A stretch of 6,278 bases of DNA. Source: Legionellales bacterium. GTDB lineage: Bacteria; Pseudomonadota; Gammaproteobacteria; Legionellales; Legionellaceae. The notes beneath the pieces were generated by a model. The model did not search any database and was not told the origin of the DNA. It saw only the letters and a program-made list of their open reading frames with translations. The position numbers were made by a program, and so were the translations under genes. The DNA lies in NCBI GenBank assembly GCA_003489505.1, contig DNMA01000184.1, positions 754-7,031 of the forward strand, read 5' to 3'. This document shows, in pieces, positions 1 to 6,278 of the stretch. Within the stretch, counting starts at the first letter, position 1; each line of letters starts with the position of its first letter.

Positions 1-308
1 AAGTCGGTGGTATTGGTATTGCACCAGGTGCTAATATCGGTGTTGAAGCAGCTGTCTTTGAAGCTACCCATGGTTCTGCACCTAAATATGCAGGCCAAGA
101 TAAAGTTAATCCTGGTTCTATCATTTTATCTGCAGAGATGATGTTAAGATATATGGGATGGAATGAGGCTGCTGACTTAATTATTCATGGTATGGAAGGT
201 GCGATTCAATCTAAACAAGTGACCTATGATTTTGCACGTTTGATGCCAGGTGCTCATGAAATCAAATGTTCTGAATTTGCTGATGTGATCATTTCAAAAA
301 TGAAATAA
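1..308 (+). CDS. icd: NADP-dependent isocitrate dehydrogenase, C-terminal part (5' end outside window)
   Basis: This is the last 101 codons of isocitrate dehydrogenase, which converts isocitrate to 2-oxoglutarate and CO2 with reduction of NADP in the cytosolic TCA cycle. The frame starts at base 3 and ends at the TAA at 306-308. The translation begins [13 protein letters not shown] and continues with [21 protein letters not shown], the conserved C-terminal segment that helps bind the NADP cofactor in bacterial Icd. It then reads [12 protein letters not shown] and VTYDFARLM and ends near [14 protein letters not shown]. From memory it matches the E. coli Icd C-terminus almost throughout, with no gap or frameshift. 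The start and the substrate-binding residues are off the left edge. The next gene, clpA, is on the same strand 150 bp downstream. Confidence 0.96.
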   Translation, partial: VGGIGIAPGANIGVEAAVFEATHGSAPKYAGQDKVNPGSIILSAEMMLRYMGWNEAADLIIHGMEGAIQSKQVTYDFARLMPGAHEIKCSEFADVIISKMK

Positions 309-315
309 AAATAAT

Positions 316-361
316 TATTTTTATAGACTAGCTAAAAAGGTATTTTCAGTCTATAAAAATA
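316..361. repeat. 14-bp AT-rich inverted repeat after icd
   Basis: Bases 316-329 and 348-361 are perfect inverted copies (TATTTTTATAGACT and its complement) around an 18-base spacer. Inside the spacer, AAAA at 335-338 can pair with TTTT at 343-346 around GGTA. The stem starts 8 bases after the icd stop, so it could mark or protect the icd mRNA 3' end. It has only two G-C pairs, and no clean T-run follows it on the plus strand. I therefore call it an inverted repeat rather than a confident terminator. The sequence after the stem in the minus-strand direction is T-rich, but no minus-strand gene here would need it. Confidence 0.6.
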
Positions 362-380
362 TTAAGAGATAGATGTTTTT

Positions 381-428
381 GCTCTTATTGGGACTGAGCC
401 AATAAGAGTATTACCGCTCAACTCAGTT
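381..428 (+). promoter_or_regulatory. Structured clpA leader: 10-bp hairpin with possible loop-downstream pairing
   Basis: CTCTTATTGG at 382-391 is perfectly complementary to CCAATAAGAG at 399-408, leaving a 7-base loop GACTGAG (392-398). A G-U and a T-A pair can extend the base of the stem. The loop is complementary to CTCAGTT at 422-428 (six Watson-Crick pairs plus one G-U), so an H-type pseudoknot is possible. A competing pairing is TGAGC (395-399) with GCTCA (416-420). No T-run follows, so it does not look like an intrinsic terminator. It could be a leader RNA element or a palindromic protein-binding site. Pairing is seen directly; any regulatory role is inference. Confidence 0.4.
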
Positions 429-458
429 TAACATGTCAAAAGGTTCAGGGAGATAACC

Positions 459-2711
459 ATGTTGAACAAAGAACTAGAGTTTACCTTAAACGTTGCGTTT
501 AAGGATGCCAAAGATAAACGCCATGAATTTATGACGGTTGAGCATTTATTGCTTTCTTTATTAGATAACCCTTCTGCTGAACAAGTTTTACATGCATGCG
601 ATGTCAATATTGTTCATCTTCGTCAAGATTTAGATATTTATATTAATGAAAGCACACCCATTATCGCTCCTGATGATTTAGAAAGAGAGACTCAACCCAC
701 TTTAGGGTTTCAGCGCGTCTTACAACGTGCTGTTTTTCATGTTCAATCAGCGGGAAAAACAGAAGTTAGTGGAGCAAACGTTTTAGCTGCAATTTTTAGT
801 GAGCAAGATAGCCAGGCAGTCTATTTTTTAAGAAGAGAAAATATCAGTCGCTTAGATGTCATTAATTATATTGCCCACGGTATTACCAAACATCAATCTC
901 AAGACAATTTTAATTCTTTTGATGAAGAGTTTAGTCAAGAGCATTCTGAATCTCCCTTAGAAAGCTATTGTTTGAATCTAAATAAAAGAGCACGAATGGG
1001 TAAAATTGACCCACTAGTAGGTAGGGGTGAGGAACTCCAGCGAGTGGTTCAAGTTTTATGTCGTCGTCGTAAAAATAATCCTTTATTAGTTGGAGAAGCC
1101 GGAGTTGGTAAAACCGCTATTGCGGAAGGTTTAGCCAGATGTATTATTGATGGACAAGTTCCTGATGCTATTGCAGAGAGTGTGGTTTACTCCTTAGATT
1201 TAGGGGCTTTACTTGCTGGTACTAAATATCGTGGTGATTTTGAAAAACGTCTTAAAGCCTTATTGAAACAAATGGGTACAACCCCAGGTGCAATCTTGTT
1301 TATCGATGAAATTCATACCATTATTGGTGCTGGTGCGGCATCAGGCGGTGTCATGGATGCATCCAATCTAATTAAGCCATTATTAGCTAATGGTGAGTTA
1401 AAATGTATTGGCTCTACGACCTATCAAGAATATCGCGGTATATTTGAAAAAGATAGAGCACTTGCTAGACGTTTCCAAAAAATTGACGTCAGTGAGCCTA
1501 GCATTGAAGAAACTTTTGAAATATTAAAAGGTCTGAAAGAAAAGTTGGAACAACACCATGGTGTGAAATTCTCCATCCCTGCTTTAAGAACTGCTGCTGA
1601 ATTATCAGCAAAATTTATTAATGACCGTTTCTTACCTGATAAAGCGATTGATGTAGTCGATGAGGCTGGCGCTTATCAAAACTTATTAAAAGCGTCCAAA
1701 CGTAAAAAAATCATTTCAGTCTTAGAAATCGAAAATGTTGTAGCTAAAATTGCAAGGGTGCCTTTAAAAAAAATCAGTATTCGTGACAAAGAAACCATGC
1801 GCCATCTCGATAGAGATTTAAAACTATTAGTTTATGGACAAGATGAGGCCATTGATGCTTTGTCATCTGCAATTAAACTGGCTCGTTCTGGTCTAAGAGA
1901 CCCCCAAAAACCTGTCGGTTGTTTCTTATTTACAGGACCGACTGGTGTGGGTAAAACAGAAGTCACCAGACAGCTTGCTACCGTTTTAGGTATTGAGTTA
2001 CTTCGTTTTGATATGTCAGAGTATATGGAAAAACATACTGTTTCTCGATTAATTGGTGCGCCTCCAGGGTATGTCGGTTATGATCAAGGCGGCTTATTAA
2101 CAGAAGCTGTTGTAAAACACCCACATGCAGTACTTCTGCTTGATGAGATTGAAAAAGCCCATCCTGATGTATTTAACTTGTTATTACAAGTCATGGATCA
2201 TGGAACCTTAACTGATACTAATGGTCGCATAGCCGATTTTAGGCATGTTATTTTAGTCATGACCAGTAACTTAGGTGCTCAAGAAATTTCGCGTACCTCA
2301 TTAGGCTTTAGAGAACAAGATAATGAATTAGATGTTTCAGAAGTCTTAAAACGTCAATTTACCCCAGAATTTAGAAATCGTCTGGATTCAATCATTCAAT
2401 TCAAAGCCTTGAATTTTGATACCATTGGTCTAGTAGTCGATAAATTCATTATGGAATTAGAAGAACAATTGGCTAATCGTGGCGTGACCTTAGCACTAGA
2501 CAAAGAGGCACGAGACTGGTTGGTTGAGCATGGTTATGACAAACAAATGGGTGCTCGTCCAATGGCGCGACTCATTCAAGAACATGTTAAGAAACCATTA
2601 GCTGACGAATTGTTGTTTGGTAAGTTAAGTAATGGTGGTCATGTACATTTGAGTATAAAAAATGGCAATCTGTTCTTTGATTGCCATGATCATCGTGAAG
2701 GGGTTTGTTAA
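459..2711 (+). CDS. clpA: ClpA, ATP-dependent unfoldase subunit of ClpAP protease
   Basis: ClpA is a cytosolic hexameric AAA+ unfoldase that threads proteins, including N-degron substrates delivered by ClpS, into the ClpP peptidase. At 750 aa it is close to the 758 aa of E. coli ClpA. The Clp-N domain spans about residues 1-142, with [12 protein letters not shown] and [13 protein letters not shown] conserved. In the first AAA+ domain are Walker A GEAGVGKT (212-219), pore loop KYRG (256-259), Walker B FIDEIH (281-286) and RALARRF (333-339). In the second are Walker A GPTGVGKT (493-500), pore loop GYVG (537-540), Walker [13 protein letters not shown] (559-570), sensor-1 TSN (602-604), FRNRLD (638-643) and sensor-2 GARP (698-701). 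The ClpP-docking tripeptide reads LGF (615-617), where E. coli has IGL. The start is ATG 459, with AGGGAG at 447-452 six bases upstream. It matches E. coli ClpA throughout, without frameshift. clpS is not adjacent. Confidence 0.98.
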   Translation: MLNKELEFTLNVAFKDAKDKRHEFMTVEHLLLSLLDNPSAEQVLHACDVNIVHLRQDLDIYINESTPIIAPDDLERETQPTLGFQRVLQRAVFHVQSAGKTEVSGANVLAAIFSEQDSQAVYFLRRENISRLDVINYIAHGITKHQSQDNFNSFDEEFSQEHSESPLESYCLNLNKRARMGKIDPLVGRGEELQRVVQVLCRRRKNNPLLVGEAGVGKTAIAEGLARCIIDGQVPDAIAESVVYSLDLGALLAGTKYRGDFEKRLKALLKQMGTTPGAILFIDEIHTIIGAGAASGGVMDASNLIKPLLANGELKCIGSTTYQEYRGIFEKDRALARRFQKIDVSEPSIEETFEILKGLKEKLEQHHGVKFSIPALRTAAELSAKFINDRFLPDKAIDVVDEAGAYQNLLKASKRKKIISVLEIENVVAKIARVPLKKISIRDKETMRHLDRDLKLLVYGQDEAIDALSSAIKLARSGLRDPQKPVGCFLFTGPTGVGKTEVTRQLATVLGIELLRFDMSEYMEKHTVSRLIGAPPGYVGYDQGGLLTEAVVKHPHAVLLLDEIEKAHPDVFNLLLQVMDHGTLTDTNGRIADFRHVILVMTSNLGAQEISRTSLGFREQDNELDVSEVLKRQFTPEFRNRLDSIIQFKALNFDTIGLVVDKFIMELEEQLANRGVTLALDKEARDWLVEHGYDKQMGARPMARLIQEHVKKPLADELLFGKLSNGGHVHLSIKNGNLFFDCHDHREGVC

Positions 2712-2727
2712 GCAAGTTTTTGCTTAA
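2708..2727. terminator. Hairpin shared by the convergent clpA and 2724-3158 gene ends
   Basis: TTAAGCAA (2708-2715) and TTGCTTAA (2720-2727) form a perfect 8-bp stem around GTTT. The clpA stop TAA (2709-2711) lies in the left arm, and the stop of the minus-strand gene (2724-2726 read in reverse) lies in the right arm. A convergent gene pair is where a two-way terminator is expected. However, the stem has only two G-C pairs and no T-run follows on either strand, so efficient intrinsic termination is doubtful. Confidence 0.35.
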
Positions 2728-3158
2728 CTACCTCTTTGACAGTTTTCGCCATAACCAATGGCAATCTTATTATCTTTTGATAAAGCGTAGGTCAATTTTT
2801 GACACTGTATACCTAATTCAGGCACCAATTCATTTTGTGATTCATATCGACCGCTTGAGAGTAAAGCTTTAGTGATTTTAGAGTTTAACTCTGTGCCTTT
2901 GCAGTTTTGGTATGGGCAAGCAAAACGAATCAACTTATCTTCTTCTGTACGAATCAAAAGAGTAATGTTGCCATTTTGCTCTTTGGACTCATCGATGGCT
3001 TGTGATAGTTTGTCTTCAATATTTTGCAAGACAGCTTTAATATCCAATGCTTGAGGCTGGACTGCATTTGTATCGGGTGATGGGGGTTGGCTTTGGGCAA
3101 AGCAATATGAAGCGCTAAAAAGTATGAATACATACATCATGTTAGTAAACTTTGACAT
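2724..3158 (-). CDS. Predicted secreted four-cysteine protein, function unknown
   Basis: I do not recognise this family. The chosen start (ATG at 3158-3156) gives 144 aa. It is six bases from a strong AAGGAG; an adjacent in-frame ATG at 3161 is only three bases from it. A longer frame opening at 3236 has no such site and would overrun the promoter. Residues 1-21 look like a Sec signal peptide: a Lys near the start, a hydrophobic core MMYVFILFSA, and probable cleavage after CFA, before QSQPP. A Pro/Gln-rich linker (22-38) and a probable amphipathic helix (about 38-60) follow. The C-terminal region has Cys 81, 86, 119 and 140, an even number that would allow two disulfides in the periplasm. The residue before C19 is Tyr, so a lipobox is unlikely. 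It has its own near-consensus promoter, converges on clpA and diverges from the SLT lipoprotein gene. Confidence 0.75.
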   Translation of the reverse strand: MSKFTNMMYVFILFSASYCFAQSQPPSPDTNAVQPQALDIKAVLQNIEDKLSQAIDESKEQNGNITLLIRTEEDKLIRFACPYQNCKGTELNSKITKALLSSGRYESQNELVPELGIQCQKLTYALSKDNKIAIGYGENCQRGS

Positions 3159-3164
3159 CATTAT

Positions 3165-3170
3165 CTCCTT
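3165..3170 (-). promoter_or_regulatory. Strong ribosome binding site deciding the start of the 2724-3158 gene
   Basis: On the minus strand the sequence reads AAGGAG ATA ATG ATG. The AAGGAG core ends six bases before the second ATG (3158) and three before the first (3161). This supports an internal start over the longer frame beginning at 3236, and slightly favours the second ATG. Confidence 0.75.
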
Positions 3171-3186
3171 ATGACTTAAGTTTACA

Positions 3187-3215
3187 ATTTTAATTTTTTT
3201 TATGAACAATGTAAA
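3187..3215 (-). promoter_or_regulatory. Sigma-70-type promoter for the 2724-3158 gene
   Basis: On the minus strand, TTTACA (3215-3210, five of six matches to TTGACA) is followed after exactly 17 bases by TAAAAT (3192-3187, five of six matches to TATAAT). Transcription would start near 3180, giving a leader of about 20 nt that contains the AAGGAG site. The long frame starting at 3236 would begin upstream of this promoter, which is further reason to reject that start. AT-rich DNA yields such matches by chance, but spacing and position both fit. Confidence 0.65.
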
Positions 3216-3226
3216 ATTTTTATGAG

Positions 3227-3255
3227 GTGAAATCAAATAGATTTTTTGGTATTAT
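3227..3255 (+). promoter_or_regulatory. Candidate extended -10 promoter for the SLT lipoprotein-adk-trx cluster
   Basis: TATTAT (3250-3255, five of six matches to TATAAT) is preceded by TGG (3247-3249), making an extended -10 element. GTGAAA (3227-3232, four of six matches to TTGACA) lies 17 bases upstream. The start site would be near 3262, about 28 bases before the ATG at 3290. It lies back to back with the minus-strand promoter at 3187-3215, so the two could influence each other. Confidence 0.5.
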
Positions 3256-3289
3256 TTTTTTTTAAATTAAGATATGAGAAATCTTATCC

Positions 3290-3865
3290 ATGCGCATACT
3301 GATTTCATTGCTATTTTTATTCTTAACGGCCTGTGCCACTTTACCGCCCCCTCATCGAATTGATAATGTTTGTTATATCTTTCGACAATATCCAGATTGG
3401 TATGCGGCGGCTCAAAAAACTCAGTCTAAATGGAGTGTTCCCATTGATGTACAGATGGCGATTATTCATCAAGAGTCGAAATTTCAGGGGGATGCAAAAC
3501 CACCATTTCAGTTTTTTTTAGGCATTATTCCTTTAGGCAGGCCCTCAAGTGCTTTTGGTTACGCTCAAGCGCTCGATACCACCTGGGATCTCTATCAACG
3601 AGATCAGGGGCATTATTTTGCTTCCCGTCAAAACTTTAAAGATGGTGTCGATTTTATTGGTTGGTATGCTCATAGTGCTTACCAGCGCGCAAATATTCCT
3701 AAAAATGATGCATATCATTTATATTTAGCATATCATGAGGGTGTAACGGGGTATTTAAATCGCACTTATTTAAGAAAACCATGGTTGATACGCGTGGCTC
3801 ACAAAGTTTCAGCTCAATCAGCTATTTATAGAGCGCAATTGCAAAATTGTTATATCAGATATTAA
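3290..3865 (+). CDS. SLT-domain lytic transglycosylase-like lipoprotein
   Basis: This 191-aa protein is predicted to cleave peptidoglycan glycan strands from a lipid-anchored position in the envelope. Residues 1-14 are a short hydrophobic signal ending in the lipobox LTAC, with the lipidated Cys at 15, then a proline-rich stretch. The domain (about 35-185) shows the SLT hallmarks. AIIHQESKF (58-66) carries the presumed catalytic Glu62. SSAFGYAQALDTTWDLY (86-102) corresponds to the family's G-x-x-Q substrate-cleft motif. VDFIGWY (120-126) and YLAYHEG (145-151) follow. I recall similar small lipoproteins in other gammaproteobacteria, usually annotated only as SLT-domain proteins. Cys28 and Cys187 could form a disulfide. 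The ATG at 3290 places the lipobox correctly, although its ribosome binding site is weak (GAGA at 3276-3279). adk follows 15 bases downstream. Enzyme activity is inferred from motifs. Confidence 0.87.
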   Translation: MRILISLLFLFLTACATLPPPHRIDNVCYIFRQYPDWYAAAQKTQSKWSVPIDVQMAIIHQESKFQGDAKPPFQFFLGIIPLGRPSSAFGYAQALDTTWDLYQRDQGHYFASRQNFKDGVDFIGWYAHSAYQRANIPKNDAYHLYLAYHEGVTGYLNRTYLRKPWLIRVAHKVSAQSAIYRAQLQNCYIRY

Positions 3866-4905
<1,040 letters not shown>

Positions 4906-4917
4906 TTGATACCTTAA

Positions 4918-4942
4918 AAGCCCTGGATACATCGAAGGGCTT
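4918..4942. terminator. Weak hairpin after the thioredoxin-like gene
   Basis: AAGCCCT (4918-4924) pairs perfectly with AGGGCTT (4936-4942) around an 11-base loop, starting 13 bases after the gene's stop. The four G-C pairs make a reasonable stem. However, only TTAAATTAAATC follows on the plus strand, and read on the minus strand the stem runs into just four T's. It could be an inefficient terminator or mRNA 3'-end structure for the SLT lipoprotein-adk-trx cluster. Confidence 0.45.
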
Positions 4943-4966
4943 AAATTAAATCAATCAAATCAAAAA

Positions 4967-5269
4967 ATGATATCCAACTTAGAATTACACTATATTAAAA
5001 AGGCAAATGATAATTTATTCCCTAATAAATTAGGTTTGATTGAATCCCATTAGGTGGTTACATTCCAGCATTTGTTGTATTGCATCGATGGATTGATACA
5101 ATCGGTCAGATTAATAAATGCTGTGATATTTCCAATATATATACTGTATTTTTATTCAATAAAGAATGAGCGTATTATCGAAAGTATGGAAGAAATCAAG
5201 AAAGCGTTAGAGCCCACTAATGGAGATATAATTGATGTTAATGCTTTAATAGAGTATCCATCGGTGTAG
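4967..5269 (+). pseudogene. Possible broken small membrane-protein gene with in-frame TAG (uncertain)
   Basis: From ATG 4967 a frame runs 28 codons (MISNLELHYIKKANDN...) to TAG 5051-5053. It then stays open in the same phase from GTG 5054 for 71 codons to TAG 5267-5269. Read through the first TAG, it would encode about 100 residues. The second part has a hydrophobic stretch around INAVIFPIYILYFYSI that could span a membrane, then a charged tail (ESMEEIKKALEP). I recognise no family. Neither candidate start has a convincing ribosome binding site. Ile is often coded by ATA here, unlike the ATT/ATC-rich neighbouring genes. This may be a decayed or foreign gene, a genuine 71-aa protein from 5054, or chance openness in AT-rich DNA. 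The frame ends 8 bases before the bidirectional terminator, which could serve it. Confidence 0.3.
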
Positions 5270-5277
5270 ATAGGCTA

Positions 5278-5316
5278 ATAAAAAAATCCGATGTTTTTTT
5301 CATCGGATTTTTTTAT
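5278..5316. terminator. Bidirectional intrinsic terminator downstream of gltA
   Basis: A perfect 16-bp stem (5278-5293 with 5301-5316) encloses a T7 loop. The core TCCGATG/CATCGGA is flanked by A7 on the left and T7 on the right, so either strand's transcript ends in a hairpin followed by a U-run. This is the classic layout of a two-way Rho-independent terminator. It lies 22 bases past the gltA stop (minus strand) and just after any plus-strand transcript crossing 4906-5269. Confidence 0.93.
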
Positions 5317-5338
5317 CTTAAAAGGAAATAATTCCTTG

Positions 5339-6278
5339 TTAAGAAACGTTTCGTTCTTTTTCACCTGTGTATAATTGACGTGGTCTGCCAATTTTAAGTG
5401 GGCAAGCTGTCATTTCTAACCATTGAGCCATCCAACCAGAGGTTCTGGCTAAAGCAAAAATAACTGTGAACATGTTGGTTGGAATGTTCATGGCACTCAG
5501 TGTAATGCCTGAATAAAAATCGATATTCGGATAGAGTTTTCTATCGACAAAATAATTGTCTTCTAAAGCAATTCTTTCTAATTCCATCGCTAATTGGAAT
5601 AAAGGCGTATTATGAGCATTTACAGTTTGTAAAACATCATGACAGACTTTATTCATCACAGTTGCACGTGGGTCGTAATTTTTATAAACCCGATGACCAA
5701 AGCCCATTAAACGGAATGGGTCATTTTTGTCTTTGGCTTTAACAATATATTCAGGAATGCTTTCGATGTTGCCAATTTTTTTCAACATATTTAAACAAGC
5801 TTCATTCGCACCACCATGGGCGGGGCCCCATAACGCAGAAATACCTGCGGCAATGGCAGCAAAGGGGTCAGTACCCGTTGAACCAGAAAGGCGTACAGTA
5901 GAGGTTGATGCGTTTTGTTCATGATCAGCATGTAAAGTAAAGATGACATCCATGGCATGGGCCAAAGTATCATGAGGTTTTTCACCAAACATCATATATA
6001 AGAAGTTTGCTGCATAGCTGAGATTGTCATCAGGTGCAATAAAATCTTGGCCAATGCTATGACGGTAGCACATTGCTGAAAGGGTTGGGATTTTAGCAAT
6101 CATTTCAATGACGGCATCTTCACGATGAGAAGGATTATTAGCATCGTAATTTTGGTGATGTGTAGCCGATAAAGCTGATACTAAGCTCATCAGCATGCCC
6201 ATTGGATGTGAACTTTGGGGTAGACTAGAAAGCAAGGTTAATAAATAACTATCTACACGCGCATGTTTTATAATTTTT
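5339..6278 (-). CDS. gltA: Citrate synthase, C-terminal 312 residues (start beyond right edge)
   Basis: Citrate synthase condenses acetyl-CoA and oxaloacetate, the entry step of the TCA cycle. The frame is open on the minus strand from the right edge (first full codon 6277-6275) to TAA at 5341-5339. The Met-equivalent at 6235 is an internal TTG, not the start: upstream codons read on as ...KHARVDSYLLT, as in the family. About 115 N-terminal residues are missing compared with 427-aa E. coli GltA. All three catalytic residues are present: His in WGPAHGGANE, His in GFGHRVYKNYDPR and Asp in LYPNIDFYSG. LHADHEQNASTSTVR and the C-terminal RPRQLYTG are also conserved. The E. coli-like sequence suggests the hexameric, NADH-sensitive type, but the N-terminal regulatory region is not visible. 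Transcription should end at the terminator at 5278-5316. Confidence 0.97.
   Translation of the reverse strand, partial: KIIKHARVDSYLLTLLSSLPQSSHPMGMLMSLVSALSATHHQNYDANNPSHREDAVIEMIAKIPTLSAMCYRHSIGQDFIAPDDNLSYAANFLYMMFGEKPHDTLAHAMDVIFTLHADHEQNASTSTVRLSGSTGTDPFAAIAAGISALWGPAHGGANEACLNMLKKIGNIESIPEYIVKAKDKNDPFRLMGFGHRVYKNYDPRATVMNKVCHDVLQTVNAHNTPLFQLAMELERIALEDNYFVDRKLYPNIDFYSGITLSAMNIPTNMFTVIFALARTSGWMAQWLEMTACPLKIGRPRQLYTGEKERNVS

Noticed and set aside
309..458. A defined sigma-70 promoter for clpA
   Set aside because: Several AT-rich hexamers (for example TATAAA at 352-357) can be picked out, but none has a convincing -35 partner at 16-18 bp, so no promoter is called.
2872..3054. 60-codon plus-strand frame
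   Set aside because: It lies wholly antisense within the secreted four-cysteine protein gene, with no ribosome binding site or recognisable motif; it is a shadow frame.
3159..3236. N-terminal extension of the minus-strand gene to 3236 (170 aa)
   Set aside because: The extension has no ribosome binding site, contains the promoter at 3187-3215, and would put a charged stretch before the signal peptide. AAGGAG next to the ATG pair at 3161/3158 gives the better start.
3333..3521. 62-codon plus-strand frame
   Set aside because: It lies inside the SLT lipoprotein gene in another phase; the lipoprotein frame carries clear SLT motifs.
5011..5032. 9-bp inverted repeat TAATTTATT/AATAAATTA around CCCT
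   Set aside because: It consists only of A-T pairs in an AT-rich spacer, has no T-run after it and no link to a gene end; chance is a sufficient explanation.
5727..5988. Two 65-codon frames, one on each strand, inside gltA
   Set aside because: Both overlap the highly conserved catalytic part of citrate synthase in other phases and show no independent signals.
6235..6278. TTG at 6235 as a start for gltA
   Set aside because: The frame stays open to the right edge with family-like residues, and citrate synthase needs about 115 more N-terminal residues; the true start is outside the window.

Overview
The window comes from an AT-rich gammaproteobacterial chromosome. It is dominated by housekeeping genes whose proteins align closely, from memory, with E. 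coli counterparts: Icd, ClpA, Adk and the hexameric-type citrate synthase GltA. The AT-rich base composition combined with gammaproteobacterial core genes would fit a Legionellales-like (Legionella/Coxiella-related) lineage. That placement is an inference; nothing here fixes genus or species. I see no mobile element, CRISPR array, tRNA, rRNA or phage gene.

Layout, left to right. Positions 1-308 hold the 3' end of icd (NADP isocitrate dehydrogenase), plus strand. A 150-bp spacer follows with two separate inverted repeats; the second could form a hairpin whose loop pairs with bases further down the clpA leader. Next is complete clpA (459-2711), the AAA+ unfoldase of the ClpAP protease. No clpS gene lies in front of it, although the ClpS-docking face of ClpA looks intact. 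clpA converges on a small minus-strand gene (2724-3158) for a predicted secreted four-cysteine protein of unknown function, and the two stop codons sit in opposite arms of one short hairpin. A 130-bp divergent promoter region separates that gene from a plus-strand cluster: an SLT-type lytic transglycosylase lipoprotein (3290-3865), adk (GTG start at 3881, ends 4561) and a thioredoxin-like protein with a CAPC active site (4558-4905, ATGA overlap with adk). These three are probably co-transcribed.

The 433-bp gap from 4906 to 5338 holds a weak hairpin after the thioredoxin gene and a reading frame broken by one in-frame TAG (4967-5269), which looks like a decayed or spurious small membrane-protein gene. 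It ends with a textbook bidirectional intrinsic terminator (5278-5316). The minus-strand gltA gene (5339 to beyond the right edge) converges on that terminator; about 312 C-terminal residues are in the window.

Functionally, icd and gltA are TCA-cycle enzymes, clpA serves regulated proteolysis, adk adenylate homeostasis, and the SLT lipoprotein and four-cysteine protein are envelope components. I did not find a convincing new multi-gene system. The points most worth a second look are the missing clpS/cspD, the structured clpA leader, the unrecognised cysteine protein and the amber-interrupted frame.
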